A DNA stretch of 64,000 nt, taken from the NCBI RefSeq assembly GCF_000526635.1, contig NZ_JAGL01000010.1:62112-126111 (forward strand), written 5' to 3'. The stretch's first letter is position 1. Each line of letters starts with the position of its first letter. This DNA is from Aminobacter sp. J41. GTDB taxonomy: Bacteria > Pseudomonadota > Alphaproteobacteria > Rhizobiales > Rhizobiaceae. The notes below the pieces were generated by a model. The model searched no databases. It had not been told where the DNA came from and worked only from the letters and a program-made list of their open reading frames with translations. This document shows positions 48,615 through 57,659 of this stretch, one piece after another. The translations under genes were made by a program, and so were the position numbers.

Positions 48615-49592
48615 ATGAGCGGTTCCGAGCCCTGCTATGACATCGCGCATCTGGCGCATGTCGAAGTCCTGACTGACAAGTTCGAAGAGAGCCTGGACTT
48701 CTTTACCCGCGTCTATGGCCTGAAGCTGTCGGGGCAGGACGAGAACAGCGCATACCTGCGCGCCTGGGACGACTACGAGTTCCACTCGATGAAGTTGACC
48801 CGGTCGCATACGACCGGCATCGGGCATGTATCCTACCGTTGCTCTTCGCAGGCTGCGCTTGAGCGCCGCGTCAAGGCGATCGAGGCTTCCAAGTACAAGG
48901 TCATCGGCTGGATCGACGGCGACATCGGCCACGGCGGCAACAAGGCGTTCCGATTCGAGGATCCGTTCGGCCACGTCTTCGAGATCTACTACGATACCCG
49001 TCGCTACGTGCCGGACGAGGCCGACAAGCCGGCGCTGAAGAACAACGCAAGCCGCTTCCATGCTCAGGGCGTCTCGCCGCGCCGTATCGATCACGTCAAC
49101 CTGCTCGGTGAGGACGTGAAGGAATTCCGCGCGTTCATGGAAACCTGCCTGGGCTCGCGTGTGACCGAGTACATCCAGCTCGACAACGGCCGTCTGGGTG
49201 GCGTCTGGTTCTCCTGCAACAACAAGACCTACGACACCGTCTGCTCGGAAGAGCGCGGTGGTGGCGATGGCCGCCTGCATCACGTCACCTACGCGACCGA
49301 CCAGCGCGAGGACATCCTGCGCGCGGCTGACATCTTCCTCGAGAACGGCGTCCACATCGAAACCGGCCCGCACAAGCATGCGATCCAGGGTTCGTTCTTC
49401 CTCTACGTCTGGGAGCCCGCCGGCAACCGCATCGAGCTCGCCAATGCAGGCGCGCGCCTGATCCTCGCTCCCGACTGGGAGCCGGTCGCCTGGACCGAGG
49501 CTGAGCGCAAGAAGGGCCAAGCCTGGGGCCTCAAGACCATCGAAACTTTCCACACGCACGGCACCCCGCCGGTCAAGAAGAAGGAGGCTTAA
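48615..49592 (+). CDS. Type I extradiol ring-cleavage dioxygenase (VOC superfamily)
   Basis: This 325-residue protein has two glyoxalase/VOC modules. The catalytic C-terminal one keeps the iron ligands His-His-Glu: IDHVNL (near residue 158), LHHVTYAT (near 222) and the Glu in NRIELAN. It should cleave a catechol-type ring beside the diol with O2. The three genes after it encode the 4-oxalomesaconate route, which is normally fed by gallate or protocatechuate dioxygenases of the unrelated LigAB type, so the ring substrate here is an open question. ATG 48615 is preceded by GGAGGAG. First gene of the operon. Confidence 0.82.
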   Translation: MSGSEPCYDIAHLAHVEVLTDKFEESLDFFTRVYGLKLSGQDENSAYLRAWDDYEFHSMKLTRSHTTGIGHVSYRCSSQAALERRVKAIEASKYKVIGWIDGDIGHGGNKAFRFEDPFGHVFEIYYDTRRYVPDEADKPALKNNASRFHAQGVSPRRIDHVNLLGEDVKEFRAFMETCLGSRVTEYIQLDNGRLGGVWFSCNNKTYDTVCSEERGGGDGRLHHVTYATDQREDILRAADIFLENGVHIETGPHKHAIQGSFFLYVWEPAGNRIELANAGARLILAPDWEPVAWTEAERKKGQAWGLKTIETFHTHGTPPVKKKEA

Positions 49593-49595
49593 GCC

Positions 49596-50327
49596 TTGTC
49601 GAAGAAAACCGCCCTCATCATTTCCGCACATTCCGCCGACTTCGTGTGGCGCTGCGGCGGCGCGATCGCGTTGCATGCGGCCAAGGGCTACGACGTTACC
49701 GTGGTCTGCCTCTCCTTCGGCGAGCGCGGCGAGAGCGCCAAGCTCTGGAAGCAGCCGGGCATGACCCTCGATAAGGTCAAGTCGGAGCGTCGCCGGGAAG
49801 CCGAGAATGCCGCCAAGGCGCTGGACGTCCATGACATCCAGTTCTTCGACCTCGGCGACTACCCGCTCGAGATGACCCGCGAGGCCAAGGATCGCCTGGT
49901 CGACGTCATGCGCGCGGTGCAGCCGTCCTTCATGATGACCCACTCCAAGTACGATCCGTACAACACGGACCACATGTACGTGTCGCAGTGGACGCTCGAG
50001 TGCCGCGCTATCGCGCAGGCCTGGGGCCACAATCCGGGCCAGAAGATCCTCGGCGCGCCGCAGGTCTATCTCTTCGAACCGCACCAGACCGAGCAGATGG
50101 AGTGGAAGCCGGACGTCTTCCTCGACATCACCGACGTCTGGGACAAGAAGTGGGCCGCCATCCAGTGCATGGAAGGTCAGGAACACCTTTGGCACTACTA
50201 CAAGAATGTCGCGGAGAACCGCGCCAACCACTTCACCCGCAACTCCGGCGGCCAGGCCGGCGGGCGCCCGGCAAAGTATGCCGAGGGCTTCCAGTCGATC
50301 TACCCGCGCACCGTGGATGAACTCTGA
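49596..50327 (+). CDS. galB: 4-Oxalomesaconate hydratase, PIG-L type (GalB-like)
   Basis: This 243-residue zinc-dependent PIG-L/LmbE-fold protein matches GalB of gallate degradation, with the hallmark opening [24 protein letters not shown] (metal ligands His and Asp), [12 protein letters not shown], and [12 protein letters not shown]. It hydrates 4-oxalomesaconate to 4-carboxy-4-hydroxy-2-oxoadipate. The start is TTG 49596, preceded by AAGGAGG. The stop overlaps the aldolase start as TGATG, so translation is coupled. A deacetylase activity is the generic family alternative, but the neighbours favour GalB. Confidence 0.88.
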   Translation: MSKKTALIISAHSADFVWRCGGAIALHAAKGYDVTVVCLSFGERGESAKLWKQPGMTLDKVKSERRREAENAAKALDVHDIQFFDLGDYPLEMTREAKDRLVDVMRAVQPSFMMTHSKYDPYNTDHMYVSQWTLECRAIAQAWGHNPGQKILGAPQVYLFEPHQTEQMEWKPDVFLDITDVWDKKWAAIQCMEGQEHLWHYYKNVAENRANHFTRNSGGQAGGRPAKYAEGFQSIYPRTVDEL

Positions 50328-51001
50328 TGTCTGGCGTCGTCGTTCAGAACATCGAGCGCGCAGACCAGTCGGTCATTGACCGGCTGGCGGCGTGCGGCGT
50401 CGCAACCGTGCACGAGGCGCAGGGCCGCAAGGGCCTGCTCGCCAGCTACATGCGCCCGATCTATCGCGGCGCGCGGCTGGCTGCCTCGGCTGTCACCATC
50501 TCGGCGCCTCCCGGCGACAACTGGATGGTGCACGTCGCCATCGAGCAGCTGAAGACCGGCGACATCCTCGTGCTCGCGCCGACCAGCTCTTGCGAGGACG
50601 GCTATTTCGGCGACCTGCTTGCGACCTCCGCCCAGGCGCGTGGCTGCAAGGGCCTCATCATCGACGCTGGCGTGCGTGACGTTGCCGACCTAACCGAGAT
50701 GAAGTTCCCGGTCTGGTCGAAGGCGATCTTCGCGCAGGGTACCGTTAAGGAGACGCTTGGCTCGGTCAACGTGCCCGTCGTATGCGCCGGCGCCTACATC
50801 CGTCCCGGCGATGTGATCGTCGCCGATGACGATGGCGTCTGCGTTGTCGCGCGCGAGGAAGCCGAAGCCGTGGCCGCCAAGGCCGAGGCACGCGTCGCCA
50901 ACGAGGAAGAGAAGCGCAAGCGTCTTGCCGCCGGCGAGCTCGGGCTCGACATCTACAAGATGCGCGAACGTCTGGCTGAGAAGGGCCTGAAGTATGTCTG
51001 A
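50327..51001 (+). CDS. galC: 4-Carboxy-4-hydroxy-2-oxoadipate aldolase (GalC/LigK, RraA fold)
   Basis: This 224-residue RraA-like class II aldolase splits 4-carboxy-4-hydroxy-2-oxoadipate into pyruvate and oxaloacetate. Recognisable blocks are [52 protein letters not shown] with the substrate-binding Arg-Asp, and [16 protein letters not shown]. It overlaps both neighbours (TGATG with galB, 8 bases with galD). Confidence 0.9.
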   Translation: MSGVVVQNIERADQSVIDRLAACGVATVHEAQGRKGLLASYMRPIYRGARLAASAVTISAPPGDNWMVHVAIEQLKTGDILVLAPTSSCEDGYFGDLLATSAQARGCKGLIIDAGVRDVADLTEMKFPVWSKAIFAQGTVKETLGSVNVPVVCAGAYIRPGDVIVADDDGVCVVAREEAEAVAAKAEARVANEEEKRKRLAAGELGLDIYKMRERLAEKGLKYV

Positions 51002-52073
51002 GACACCTTCACGCGATGAGGACCAGGGCATCCGCTGCATGTGGATGCGTGGCGGAACGTCCAAGGGCGGCTACTTCCTGGCGGAAGACCTGCCGCAGGA
51101 CACGGCTGCGCGCGACGCCTTTCTTCTTCGCGTGATGGGCTCGCCGGACGCGCGCCAGATCGACGGGATGGGCGGGGCTGACCCGCTCACCTCGAAGGTC
51201 GCGGTCGTGCGCAGGTCCGAGCGCGAGGACGTCGATGTCGACTACCTGTTCCTGCAGGTGTTCGTCGATCGCCCGATCGTCACCGACGCGCAGAACTGCG
51301 GCAACATTCTTGCCGGTGTCGGCCCGTTCGCCATTGAGCGCGGGCTGGTCGAGGCGAAGGATGGCACGACCAACGTGCGCATCTTCATGGAGAACACCGG
51401 CCAGATCGCTGTGGCGTCCGTGCCGACGCCGGGCGGCCGCGTCACCTATCGCGGTGAGGCTCGCATCGACGGCGTGCCGGGAACGGCCGCAGCGGTGCCG
51501 ATCGAGTTCAAGGACACCGCAGGATCGTCATGCGGAGTGCTGCTGCCCACTGGCAACGCGGTCGATGTCATCGACGGCATCGAGGTGACGATGATCGACA
51601 ACGGCATGCCCTGCGTCGTCATGCGTGCCTCCGACCTCGGCGTTACCGGCTACGAGACGCCGGCTGAGCTGGAAGCCAACGCGGAGCTCAGGGCCAAGCT
51701 CGAGGCGATCCGCCTCAAGGCCGGTCCGATGATGAACCTTGGCGATGTTGCCGAGAAGTCGGTGCCGAAGATGACCTTGGTTGCTCCGGCCCGCGAAGGC
51801 GGCGCGATCTCGACGCGCACCTTCATTCCGCACCGCTGCCACGATGCGATTGGCGTGCTGGGTGCTGTCTCCGTCGCCAGTGCGTGCTTGCTGCCGGGCA
51901 CCCCGGCGGCGTCGCTGGCGAATGTCGGTTCGGGTCGCACCCGTACGTTGGCCATCGAGCATCCGACCGGCGAAATGAGCGTCGTTGCGACGCTCGACGA
52001 GGCTGGCGAAGTGCAATCGGCAGCCATCCTGCGCACGGCGAGAAAGCTCTTTGACGGCGTTGTTTACGGCTGA
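50994..52073 (+). CDS. galD: 4-Oxalomesaconate tautomerase (GalD, PrpF fold)
   Basis: This 359-residue PrpF-family isomerase converts the keto form of 4-oxalomesaconate to the enol form that the hydratase uses. Features are [29 protein letters not shown] and [20 protein letters not shown]. The order galB-galC-galD after a dioxygenase matches a complete lower pathway from a ring-fission product to pyruvate and oxaloacetate. The downstream LysR gene starts 34 bases later. Confidence 0.9.
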   Translation: MSETPSRDEDQGIRCMWMRGGTSKGGYFLAEDLPQDTAARDAFLLRVMGSPDARQIDGMGGADPLTSKVAVVRRSEREDVDVDYLFLQVFVDRPIVTDAQNCGNILAGVGPFAIERGLVEAKDGTTNVRIFMENTGQIAVASVPTPGGRVTYRGEARIDGVPGTAAAVPIEFKDTAGSSCGVLLPTGNAVDVIDGIEVTMIDNGMPCVVMRASDLGVTGYETPAELEANAELRAKLEAIRLKAGPMMNLGDVAEKSVPKMTLVAPAREGGAISTRTFIPHRCHDAIGVLGAVSVASACLLPGTPAASLANVGSGRTRTLAIEHPTGEMSVVATLDEAGEVQSAAILRTARKLFDGVVYG

Positions 52074-52107
52074 TCGCCAAGATCGTGACGTTGCGGTAGA
52101 TAGGGGT

Positions 52108-53322
52108 ATGCTCGCATATCCCAATCTCCGCCACATCCGACTTTTTGCCTTCGCCGTTGAGACCGGTTCGCTGTCCAAGGCCGCCGAGGCGGTGCGCGTT
52201 TCGCAGCCCGCCGCCTCGCAGGCGATCTCGCGGCTGGAGGAGCATTTCGGCGGCCACCTGTTCGAGCGTCGCGGCAGCGGTGTCTTCCTGACTGAGCGCG
52301 GCAAGGTCGTCGCCGTGCGCGCTAGCCGCATCATCGAACTTCTGCGCTCGGCCAATGCCAGGCTCGCAAAGCAGTCCCGCATCGGCCGCGGGCTGGCGCA
52401 GGACCTGCTTGAGACCCACGCAACAATTGCCCATTTGCGCGCGCTTGCAGGTTTTGCGCGCGCGGGCAGCTTTTCAGCTGCTGCCCGCGTGCTCGGCCAG
52501 GCCGAGCCGTCGGTACAGCGCGCCGCGCGCGAACTCGAGCGCATCGGCGGTGTGCCCCTGTTTGACGGGCGTCAGCAATCCGTGCGTCTCACCTCCGCCG
52601 GGCAGATGATCGCCTCCAGTGCCGGCCTCGTCCTGCGCGAGCTTGAAAGCGCGCTCGAAGAAGTCCGCGAGCTCGACGGCAGCTTCGACGGCCGTGTCGT
52701 CGTCGGTACCCTGCCGCTAGTGCGCACTTCGATCATTCCGGAGGCGGTGGCACATTGCAGCGCGTCGCGACCGGGCGCGTCGATCGAGATCCTCGACGGT
52801 TCCTACGAGGCGCTGCTGCACAGCCTGACAATCGGTGACATCGATATGCTGGTGGGCGCGTTGCGCGACGACAAGTCGAAGCGCGGCATCACGCAGGAGG
52901 CGTTATTCGTCGACGGGCTGTCGATCGTTGCGCGTGCCGACCATCCGCTGACTAAGCTGGAGAAGGTTACCTACGAGGACCTTGCCGGTTATCCATGGGC
53001 GCTGCCTCGTCGCAACACGCCGACCCGCGCCATCTTTGATGCCATCGCTGCGGAGCACGGGTTCGAGCCGCAGCCGGGGCAGGGGATTGTCGAGACCGGT
53101 TCGCTTGTGGCGCTGCGCGGCATTCTAGTGCGCTCAGATCGGCTCACCATCCTGTCGCGCCATCAGATCAAGTACGAGGAGGAGGCGGGGCTCTTGAGCG
53201 TTCTGCCCATCGACCTTCCCGACACCGAGCGCCCCATCGGCATTGCCACCCGCACCGGCTGGAAGCCTACGGCGCTGCAGGCGGAATTCATCGCCGCGCT
53301 GCGGGCGGCTGCCGTTGCGTGA
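52108..53322 (+). CDS. LysR-family regulator with two N-terminal helix-turn-helix domains
   Basis: This 404-residue protein is about 100 residues longer than a normal LysR regulator because the winged helix is duplicated. Domain 1 (about residues 5-75) reads RHIRLFAFAVETGSLSKAAEAVRVSQPAASQAISRLE. Domain 2 (about 108-175) reads HLRALAGFARAGSFSAAARVLGQAEPSVQRAARELE. A standard LysR effector-binding domain follows (GRVVVGTLPLVRTSIIPEAV onward). ATG 52108 is chosen since the first domain begins five codons later. It lies on the end of the ring-cleavage operon and is its probable activator. Confidence 0.87.
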   Translation: MLAYPNLRHIRLFAFAVETGSLSKAAEAVRVSQPAASQAISRLEEHFGGHLFERRGSGVFLTERGKVVAVRASRIIELLRSANARLAKQSRIGRGLAQDLLETHATIAHLRALAGFARAGSFSAAARVLGQAEPSVQRAARELERIGGVPLFDGRQQSVRLTSAGQMIASSAGLVLRELESALEEVRELDGSFDGRVVVGTLPLVRTSIIPEAVAHCSASRPGASIEILDGSYEALLHSLTIGDIDMLVGALRDDKSKRGITQEALFVDGLSIVARADHPLTKLEKVTYEDLAGYPWALPRRNTPTRAIFDAIAAEHGFEPQPGQGIVETGSLVALRGILVRSDRLTILSRHQIKYEEEAGLLSVLPIDLPDTERPIGIATRTGWKPTALQAEFIAALRAAAVA

Positions 53323-53502
53323 CGATCGGCCGCGCCGGCCGCGCCATCAGGTAGACAAAGGCTCTGGATTGACTGATTGTGTCAAATTGGCCCGAGAGAT
53401 GACGGATAGGGCTGGACATTCTTGTCTTCAAGCCGCATCGAACTCATTTACACGCGATGTTTTGCGCATAAGTGCAGACTGAACTCTAACCCTGGAATTG
53501 AC

Positions 53503-55338
53503 ATGCCTCCTTATCGCTCCCGCACATCCACACACGGCCGCAACATGGCCGGCGCGCGCGGCCTCTGGCGCGCCACCGGCATGAAGGATGGAGACTTCGG
53601 GAAGCCGATTATTGCGGTCGTAAACTCGTTCACCCAGTTCGTGCCGGGTCACGTGCACCTGAAGGACCTCGGCCAGCTCGTCGCGCGCGAGATCGAGGCT
53701 GCGGGCGGCGTGGCGAAGGAATTCAACACCATCGCCGTCGACGACGGCATCGCGATGGGCCATGACGGCATGCTCTACTCGCTGCCGTCGCGCGAGATCA
53801 TCGCCGACTCCGTCGAGTACATGGTCAACGCGCACTGCGCCGACGCGATGGTCTGCATCTCGAACTGCGACAAGATCACGCCCGGCATGCTGAATGCGGC
53901 GATGCGCCTCAACATTCCGGTGGTCTTCGTTTCCGGCGGCCCGATGGAAGCCGGCAAGGTCAATGTCCGCGACAAGATCAAGGCCGTCGACCTGATCGAC
54001 GCGATGGTTGTGGCGGCCGATGACGCCTACACCGACGCAGAGGTGAAGGAATACGAGCAGAACGCCTGCCCGACCTGCGGCTCGTGCTCGGGCATGTTCA
54101 CCGCCAACTCGATGAACTGCCTCACCGAGGCGCTTGGCCTGTCGCTGCCGGGCAACGGCTCGACGCTGGCGACCCACGCCGACCGCAAGCGCCTGTTCGT
54201 CGAGGCCGGCCACCTGATCGTGGACCTGTGCCAGCGCTACTACGAACAGGGCGACGAGAGCGTGCTGCCGCGCTCGATTGCCACCAAGCAGGCATTCGAG
54301 AACGCGATGGCGCTCGACATCGCCATGGGCGGCTCGACCAACACGGTGCTGCACATCCTGGCCGCGGCCTATGAGGGCGGCGTCGACTTCACCATGGACG
54401 ACATCGACCGGCTGTCGCGCAAGGTGCCGGTGCTCTGCAAGGTCGCTCCGGCCGTCGCCGACATCCACATGGAAGACGTGCATCGCGCCGGCGGCATCAT
54501 GTCGATCCTCGGCCAGCTCGACCGCGCCAACCTTCTCAACCGCGACTGCCCGACCGTCCATTCCTCGACCCTGGGCGACGCAATCGACCGCTGGGACATT
54601 TCGCGTACCAATTCGGAAAGCGTGCGCAACTTCTACATGGCGGCTCCCGGCGGCGTGCGCACCACTGAAGCCTTCTCGACCGAAAACCGCTGGAAGGAAC
54701 TCGACCTCGATCGTCAGTCGGGTGTCATCCGGTCCGCCGACAGCGCCTATTCGAAGGACGGCGGTCTTGCCGTGCTCAAGGGCAACATCGCCCTCGATGG
54801 CTGCGTGGTGAAGACGGCAGGCGTTGACGAGTCGATCCTCGTCTTCTCTGGTCCGGCCGTCGTCTACGAGAGCCAGGACGCTGCCGTGAAGGGCATTCTC
54901 AGCAACGAGGTCAAGGCGGGCGACGTGGTGGTGATCCGCTACGAAGGTCCGAAGGGCGGCCCCGGCATGCAGGAAATGCTCTACCCCACCAGCTACCTGA
55001 AGTCGAAGGGCCTCGGAAAGTCCTGCGCGCTGCTGACCGACGGCCGCTTCTCCGGCGGCACCTCGGGCCTGTCGATCGGCCATGCCTCGCCGGAAGCGGC
55101 GCAGGGCGGCGCGATCGGCCTCGTGCGCAATGGCGACATCATCGACATCAACATTCCGGAGCGCACCATCAACCTGCGCGTCTCCGAAGAGGAGCTGGCC
55201 GTCCGCCGCGCCGAGCAGGACAAGCTTGGCTGGAAGCCCGCGGCACCGCGCAAGCGCAACGTGACCACCGCGCTCAAGGCCTACGCAGCCTTCGCCGCCA
55301 GCGCCGACAAGGGTGCGGTGCGCGTCCTGCCGGAATAA
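53503..55338 (+). CDS. ilvD: Dihydroxy-acid dehydratase
   Basis: This 611-residue iron-sulfur enzyme dehydrates dihydroxy-isovalerate and dihydroxy-methylvalerate in valine and isoleucine synthesis. Cluster cysteines are in [12 protein letters not shown] and [32 protein letters not shown], which is the IlvD rather than sugar-acid dehydratase pattern. Length matches E. coli IlvD (616). ATG 53503 starts the conserved [15 protein letters not shown]; the frame to 53422 is leader. A clear terminator follows. It stands alone among unrelated genes. Confidence 0.93.
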   Translation: MPPYRSRTSTHGRNMAGARGLWRATGMKDGDFGKPIIAVVNSFTQFVPGHVHLKDLGQLVAREIEAAGGVAKEFNTIAVDDGIAMGHDGMLYSLPSREIIADSVEYMVNAHCADAMVCISNCDKITPGMLNAAMRLNIPVVFVSGGPMEAGKVNVRDKIKAVDLIDAMVVAADDAYTDAEVKEYEQNACPTCGSCSGMFTANSMNCLTEALGLSLPGNGSTLATHADRKRLFVEAGHLIVDLCQRYYEQGDESVLPRSIATKQAFENAMALDIAMGGSTNTVLHILAAAYEGGVDFTMDDIDRLSRKVPVLCKVAPAVADIHMEDVHRAGGIMSILGQLDRANLLNRDCPTVHSSTLGDAIDRWDISRTNSESVRNFYMAAPGGVRTTEAFSTENRWKELDLDRQSGVIRSADSAYSKDGGLAVLKGNIALDGCVVKTAGVDESILVFSGPAVVYESQDAAVKGILSNEVKAGDVVVIRYEGPKGGPGMQEMLYPTSYLKSKGLGKSCALLTDGRFSGGTSGLSIGHASPEAAQGGAIGLVRNGDIIDINIPERTINLRVSEEELAVRRAEQDKLGWKPAAPRKRNVTTALKAYAAFAASADKGAVRVLPE

Positions 55339-55360
55339 GCGGAAACGCCTGAACATGATG

Positions 55361-55398
55361 ACGCCGCGTCCTTCCGGGGGCGCGGCGTTTTCTTTTGG
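55361..55398 (+). terminator. Rho-independent terminator after ilvD
   Basis: A perfect 8-bp stem, ACGCCGCG/CGCGGCGT, with a 12-base loop is followed by TTTCTTTTGG. Confidence 0.85.
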
Positions 55399-55495
55399 TG
55401 AGGTGCCGGTGCATTGCGTCCAGCCGCGGCCATCGGCTAGGTAGCCAGTACAAGCAGCACAGACTGACGAGCCGCATCGGGAGCCGGTTACACGC

Positions 55496-56692
55496 ATGAA
55501 AATCGCTGTCACGGGTGCCACCGGATTTGTCGGCCGCGGCCTGGTGCCCCTCCTAGCCCGGCGCGCGGAGCTGCTGCTCGTTGGCCGCGAGCCCGCAAGG
55601 GTCGCCGCGCTGTTTCCGGGCATTGCTGCCTGCTCCTATGACGAGATCGCTACCCGCGCGGCCGGCTACGACCTGCTGATCCACCTCGCTACCATCAACA
55701 GCGATGCTGTGGCCGACGAGACTACGTTCGAGTGTGTGAATGTCGGCCTGCTGCTCGAAACCGCCGAGGCGGCGCGCAAGGCGGGCGTGGAGCGGTTCGT
55801 GAACATTTCCTCCTTCCACGCGCTCGATGCGGGCAACCAGAGCCTTTACGCGCGCAGCAAGCGCAAGGGCGCTGCCCGGCTTGCGCAACTCGAAGGGATC
55901 GAGACGCTGACGGTCTATCTCCCCATCGTGCATGCCGATGGCTGGCGCGGCAGGATGGCGTTCATGAACCGGCTGCCGAAGCTGGTTCAGCGGCCGCTCG
56001 CCGTCCTTCTCGGTGCGCTCAAGCCGACGGTCGAGGTGACGACGCTCGCGGCCTTCCTGCTCGACCGCGCCGCGACGCACGAGGATCGCGAGGTCGCGAT
56101 CTCGGAAGGCCAGGAGCGCAATCCGGTCTACAATTTCGTCCGCCGGGCGGTGGATCTTGCCTTCGCGCTCGTCGTCATCGTCTTCTTCTGGTGGGCGCTG
56201 CTGATGATCTGGCTCGCAGTGAAGCTGCAGTCGCCGGGTCCCGGCATCTTCGCGCAGCGGCGAATCGGCCGTAACGGCGCCGAGTTCACCTGCTACAAGT
56301 TCCGTACCATGCGGCTCGGCACCAAACAGGCCGCGACCAACGAGGTGTCGGCGAGCGCCGTGACGAAGCTCGGCCATTTCCTGCGCCGCACCAAGCTCGA
56401 CGAGCTGCCGCAGGTCGTCAACATTTTGCGCAACGAGATCAGCCTGATCGGCCCGCGGCCGTGCCTGCCGGTGCAGCGCGACCTGATTGAGGAGCGGCGC
56501 AAGCGCGGCGTCCTGCGCCTGAAGCCTGGAATCAGCGGGCTTTCACAGGTCAACGGCATCGACATGAGCGAACCTGTTCGCCTTGCCCGACACGACGCCC
56601 GCTACGCGGCGATGCAGTCGCTGCGGCTCGACCTCAAAATCGCGCTTGCCACCGTGCTCGGCAGGGGCGGCGGAGACAGGGTGGGGGGGTAG
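55496..56692 (+). CDS. Fusion of NAD-dependent epimerase/dehydratase and phosphoglycosyltransferase
   Basis: This 398-residue protein combines two activities. Residues 1 to about 200 are a short-chain dehydrogenase with GATGFVGRGL and a YARSK motif (YxxxK), but lack much of the usual C-terminal substrate domain. Residues about 215-398 are an initiating phosphoglycosyltransferase. It has one membrane helix (LAFALVVIVFFWWALLMIWLAV), GPGIFAQRRIGRNG, YKFRTM, the catalytic TKLDELPQVVNILRNEISLIGPRP and KPGISGLSQVNG. It may make and then load its own UDP-sugar onto undecaprenyl phosphate. It stands alone at the edge of the defence island, far from the main EPS locus. Confidence 0.85.
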   Translation: MKIAVTGATGFVGRGLVPLLARRAELLLVGREPARVAALFPGIAACSYDEIATRAAGYDLLIHLATINSDAVADETTFECVNVGLLLETAEAARKAGVERFVNISSFHALDAGNQSLYARSKRKGAARLAQLEGIETLTVYLPIVHADGWRGRMAFMNRLPKLVQRPLAVLLGALKPTVEVTTLAAFLLDRAATHEDREVAISEGQERNPVYNFVRRAVDLAFALVVIVFFWWALLMIWLAVKLQSPGPGIFAQRRIGRNGAEFTCYKFRTMRLGTKQAATNEVSASAVTKLGHFLRRTKLDELPQVVNILRNEISLIGPRPCLPVQRDLIEERRKRGVLRLKPGISGLSQVNGIDMSEPVRLARHDARYAAMQSLRLDLKIALATVLGRGGGDRVGG

Positions 56693-57008
56693 TTCCCGCA
56701 TACGATTCGAGGTTCGATATCGTCAGCTCTGGCCGACTGTGGATTTTGCGCGTGAGGCTGTGCCACCGCGCAGCGCGATCGTTTGGTTGCCTGCCGCAGG
56801 TGGCCGGAAAGAGTATGATTTTCAAGGAGAAACTGGTGCTGCGAGAGAGGATTGAAGACCGTCTCCGCACCTGCACGAGCCTTGAAATGCAAGGGTTTCA
56901 GCAAACTGGCCGAGGCTGTGTGTACCTGTGATGTGACCCGGCAATATCGCGTCTAAACGACAGCGTCAACGCTTCATCAGTGCCTAGGGATCAGGGGGGA
57001 TGCGGAAA
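56693..57008. other. Gene-free junction before the A+T-richer island
   Basis: No frame in this 316-base stretch shows coding character. It marks the change from high-GC chromosomal sequence to the A+T-richer minus-strand island. I looked for a tRNA 3' end, direct repeat or integrase remnant and saw none. Confidence 0.5.
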
Positions 57009-57659
57009 TCACTGAGTCGCAAGATCAGAAACGAGCTCCATCTCATCAATCCATGATCGCCAGAGGTAGTCTTTAGTCGTTGGAACTATCCAACGCATCG
57101 TGTCGGACGGATGCTTGAAAGCTGTGTGCAGATATCGAACACGGGCGGCTCGCACCTTTGCGATATTTTCGCCGTTAATGTGGGCGCTCGCGTTTCGACA
57201 AATTTGCAGATCTTTAATGGACGTGACGCCACCAAATCCCGAAAGTAGTGTCTGTTGATTGCTCGGACCTAGGCCAGTAACGATAAGGTTTAGCTTATTG
57301 ACATCACCCCAAGTGGGCTCGCTGTAACGACCACTAATCGGTTTGATGGTAGTGACATTCCGTTGCTGGGCCAACTGCTTGGCGATATAAGCAATCTCTG
57401 CTTCTGTTCTCGCAGCATATGCCTGAGAACTAACCACAATGCCGGTGGTGGTAGTGGCACCCTGGACCGCACCAATGACCACGTCTCTGCAGAACTCACA
57501 CCAAGCTTGCCATAGTGACGATAACAAGCCCTCCTGCAGGGCGAACCGATCGACATATCGGCTTACTGAGGGCGTCAGAATATGGCGCTCGAACGCCCTG
57601 TCGAGTGTATTCAAGCGAACCAGCAGTTTCTGTCGGACCACACTAAAAGAGATTGGCAT
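57009..57659 (-). CDS. HEPN-like protein partnered with DUF262
   Basis: This 216-residue mostly helical protein has a C-terminal CRNASAHINGENIAKV, which fits the R-x4-6-H active-site motif of HEPN ribonucleases. It may cut RNA in an abortive or toxin-like response. It directly follows a DUF262 gene and overlaps it by 17 bases; DUF262-HEPN pairs recur in defence islands. ATG 57659 is chosen; a TTG at 57686 in frame would add nine residues. Composition is clearly more A+T-rich than the chromosomal genes. The HEPN call rests on the short motif and helical pattern. Confidence 0.55.
   Translation of the reverse strand: MPISFSVVRQKLLVRLNTLDRAFERHILTPSVSRYVDRFALQEGLLSSLWQAWCEFCRDVVIGAVQGATTTTGIVVSSQAYAARTEAEIAYIAKQLAQQRNVTTIKPISGRYSEPTWGDVNKLNLIVTGLGPSNQQTLLSGFGGVTSIKDLQICRNASAHINGENIAKVRAARVRYLHTAFKHPSDTMRWIVPTTKDYLWRSWIDEMELVSDLATQ

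Noticed and set aside
48576-50231. A 551-residue minus-strand frame across the dioxygenase and galB
   Set aside because: It spans two real plus-strand genes in antisense and lacks coding features.
55399-55495. A sigma-54 promoter before the dehydrogenase-PGT fusion
   Set aside because: A TTGC is present, but the -24 element at the required spacing matches only about 3 of 7 positions.
53428-55623. A 731-residue minus-strand frame across ilvD
   Set aside because: It is antisense to a gene with complete IlvD motifs, is His/Arg/Val-rich in the way of high-GC shadow frames and has no ribosome site.
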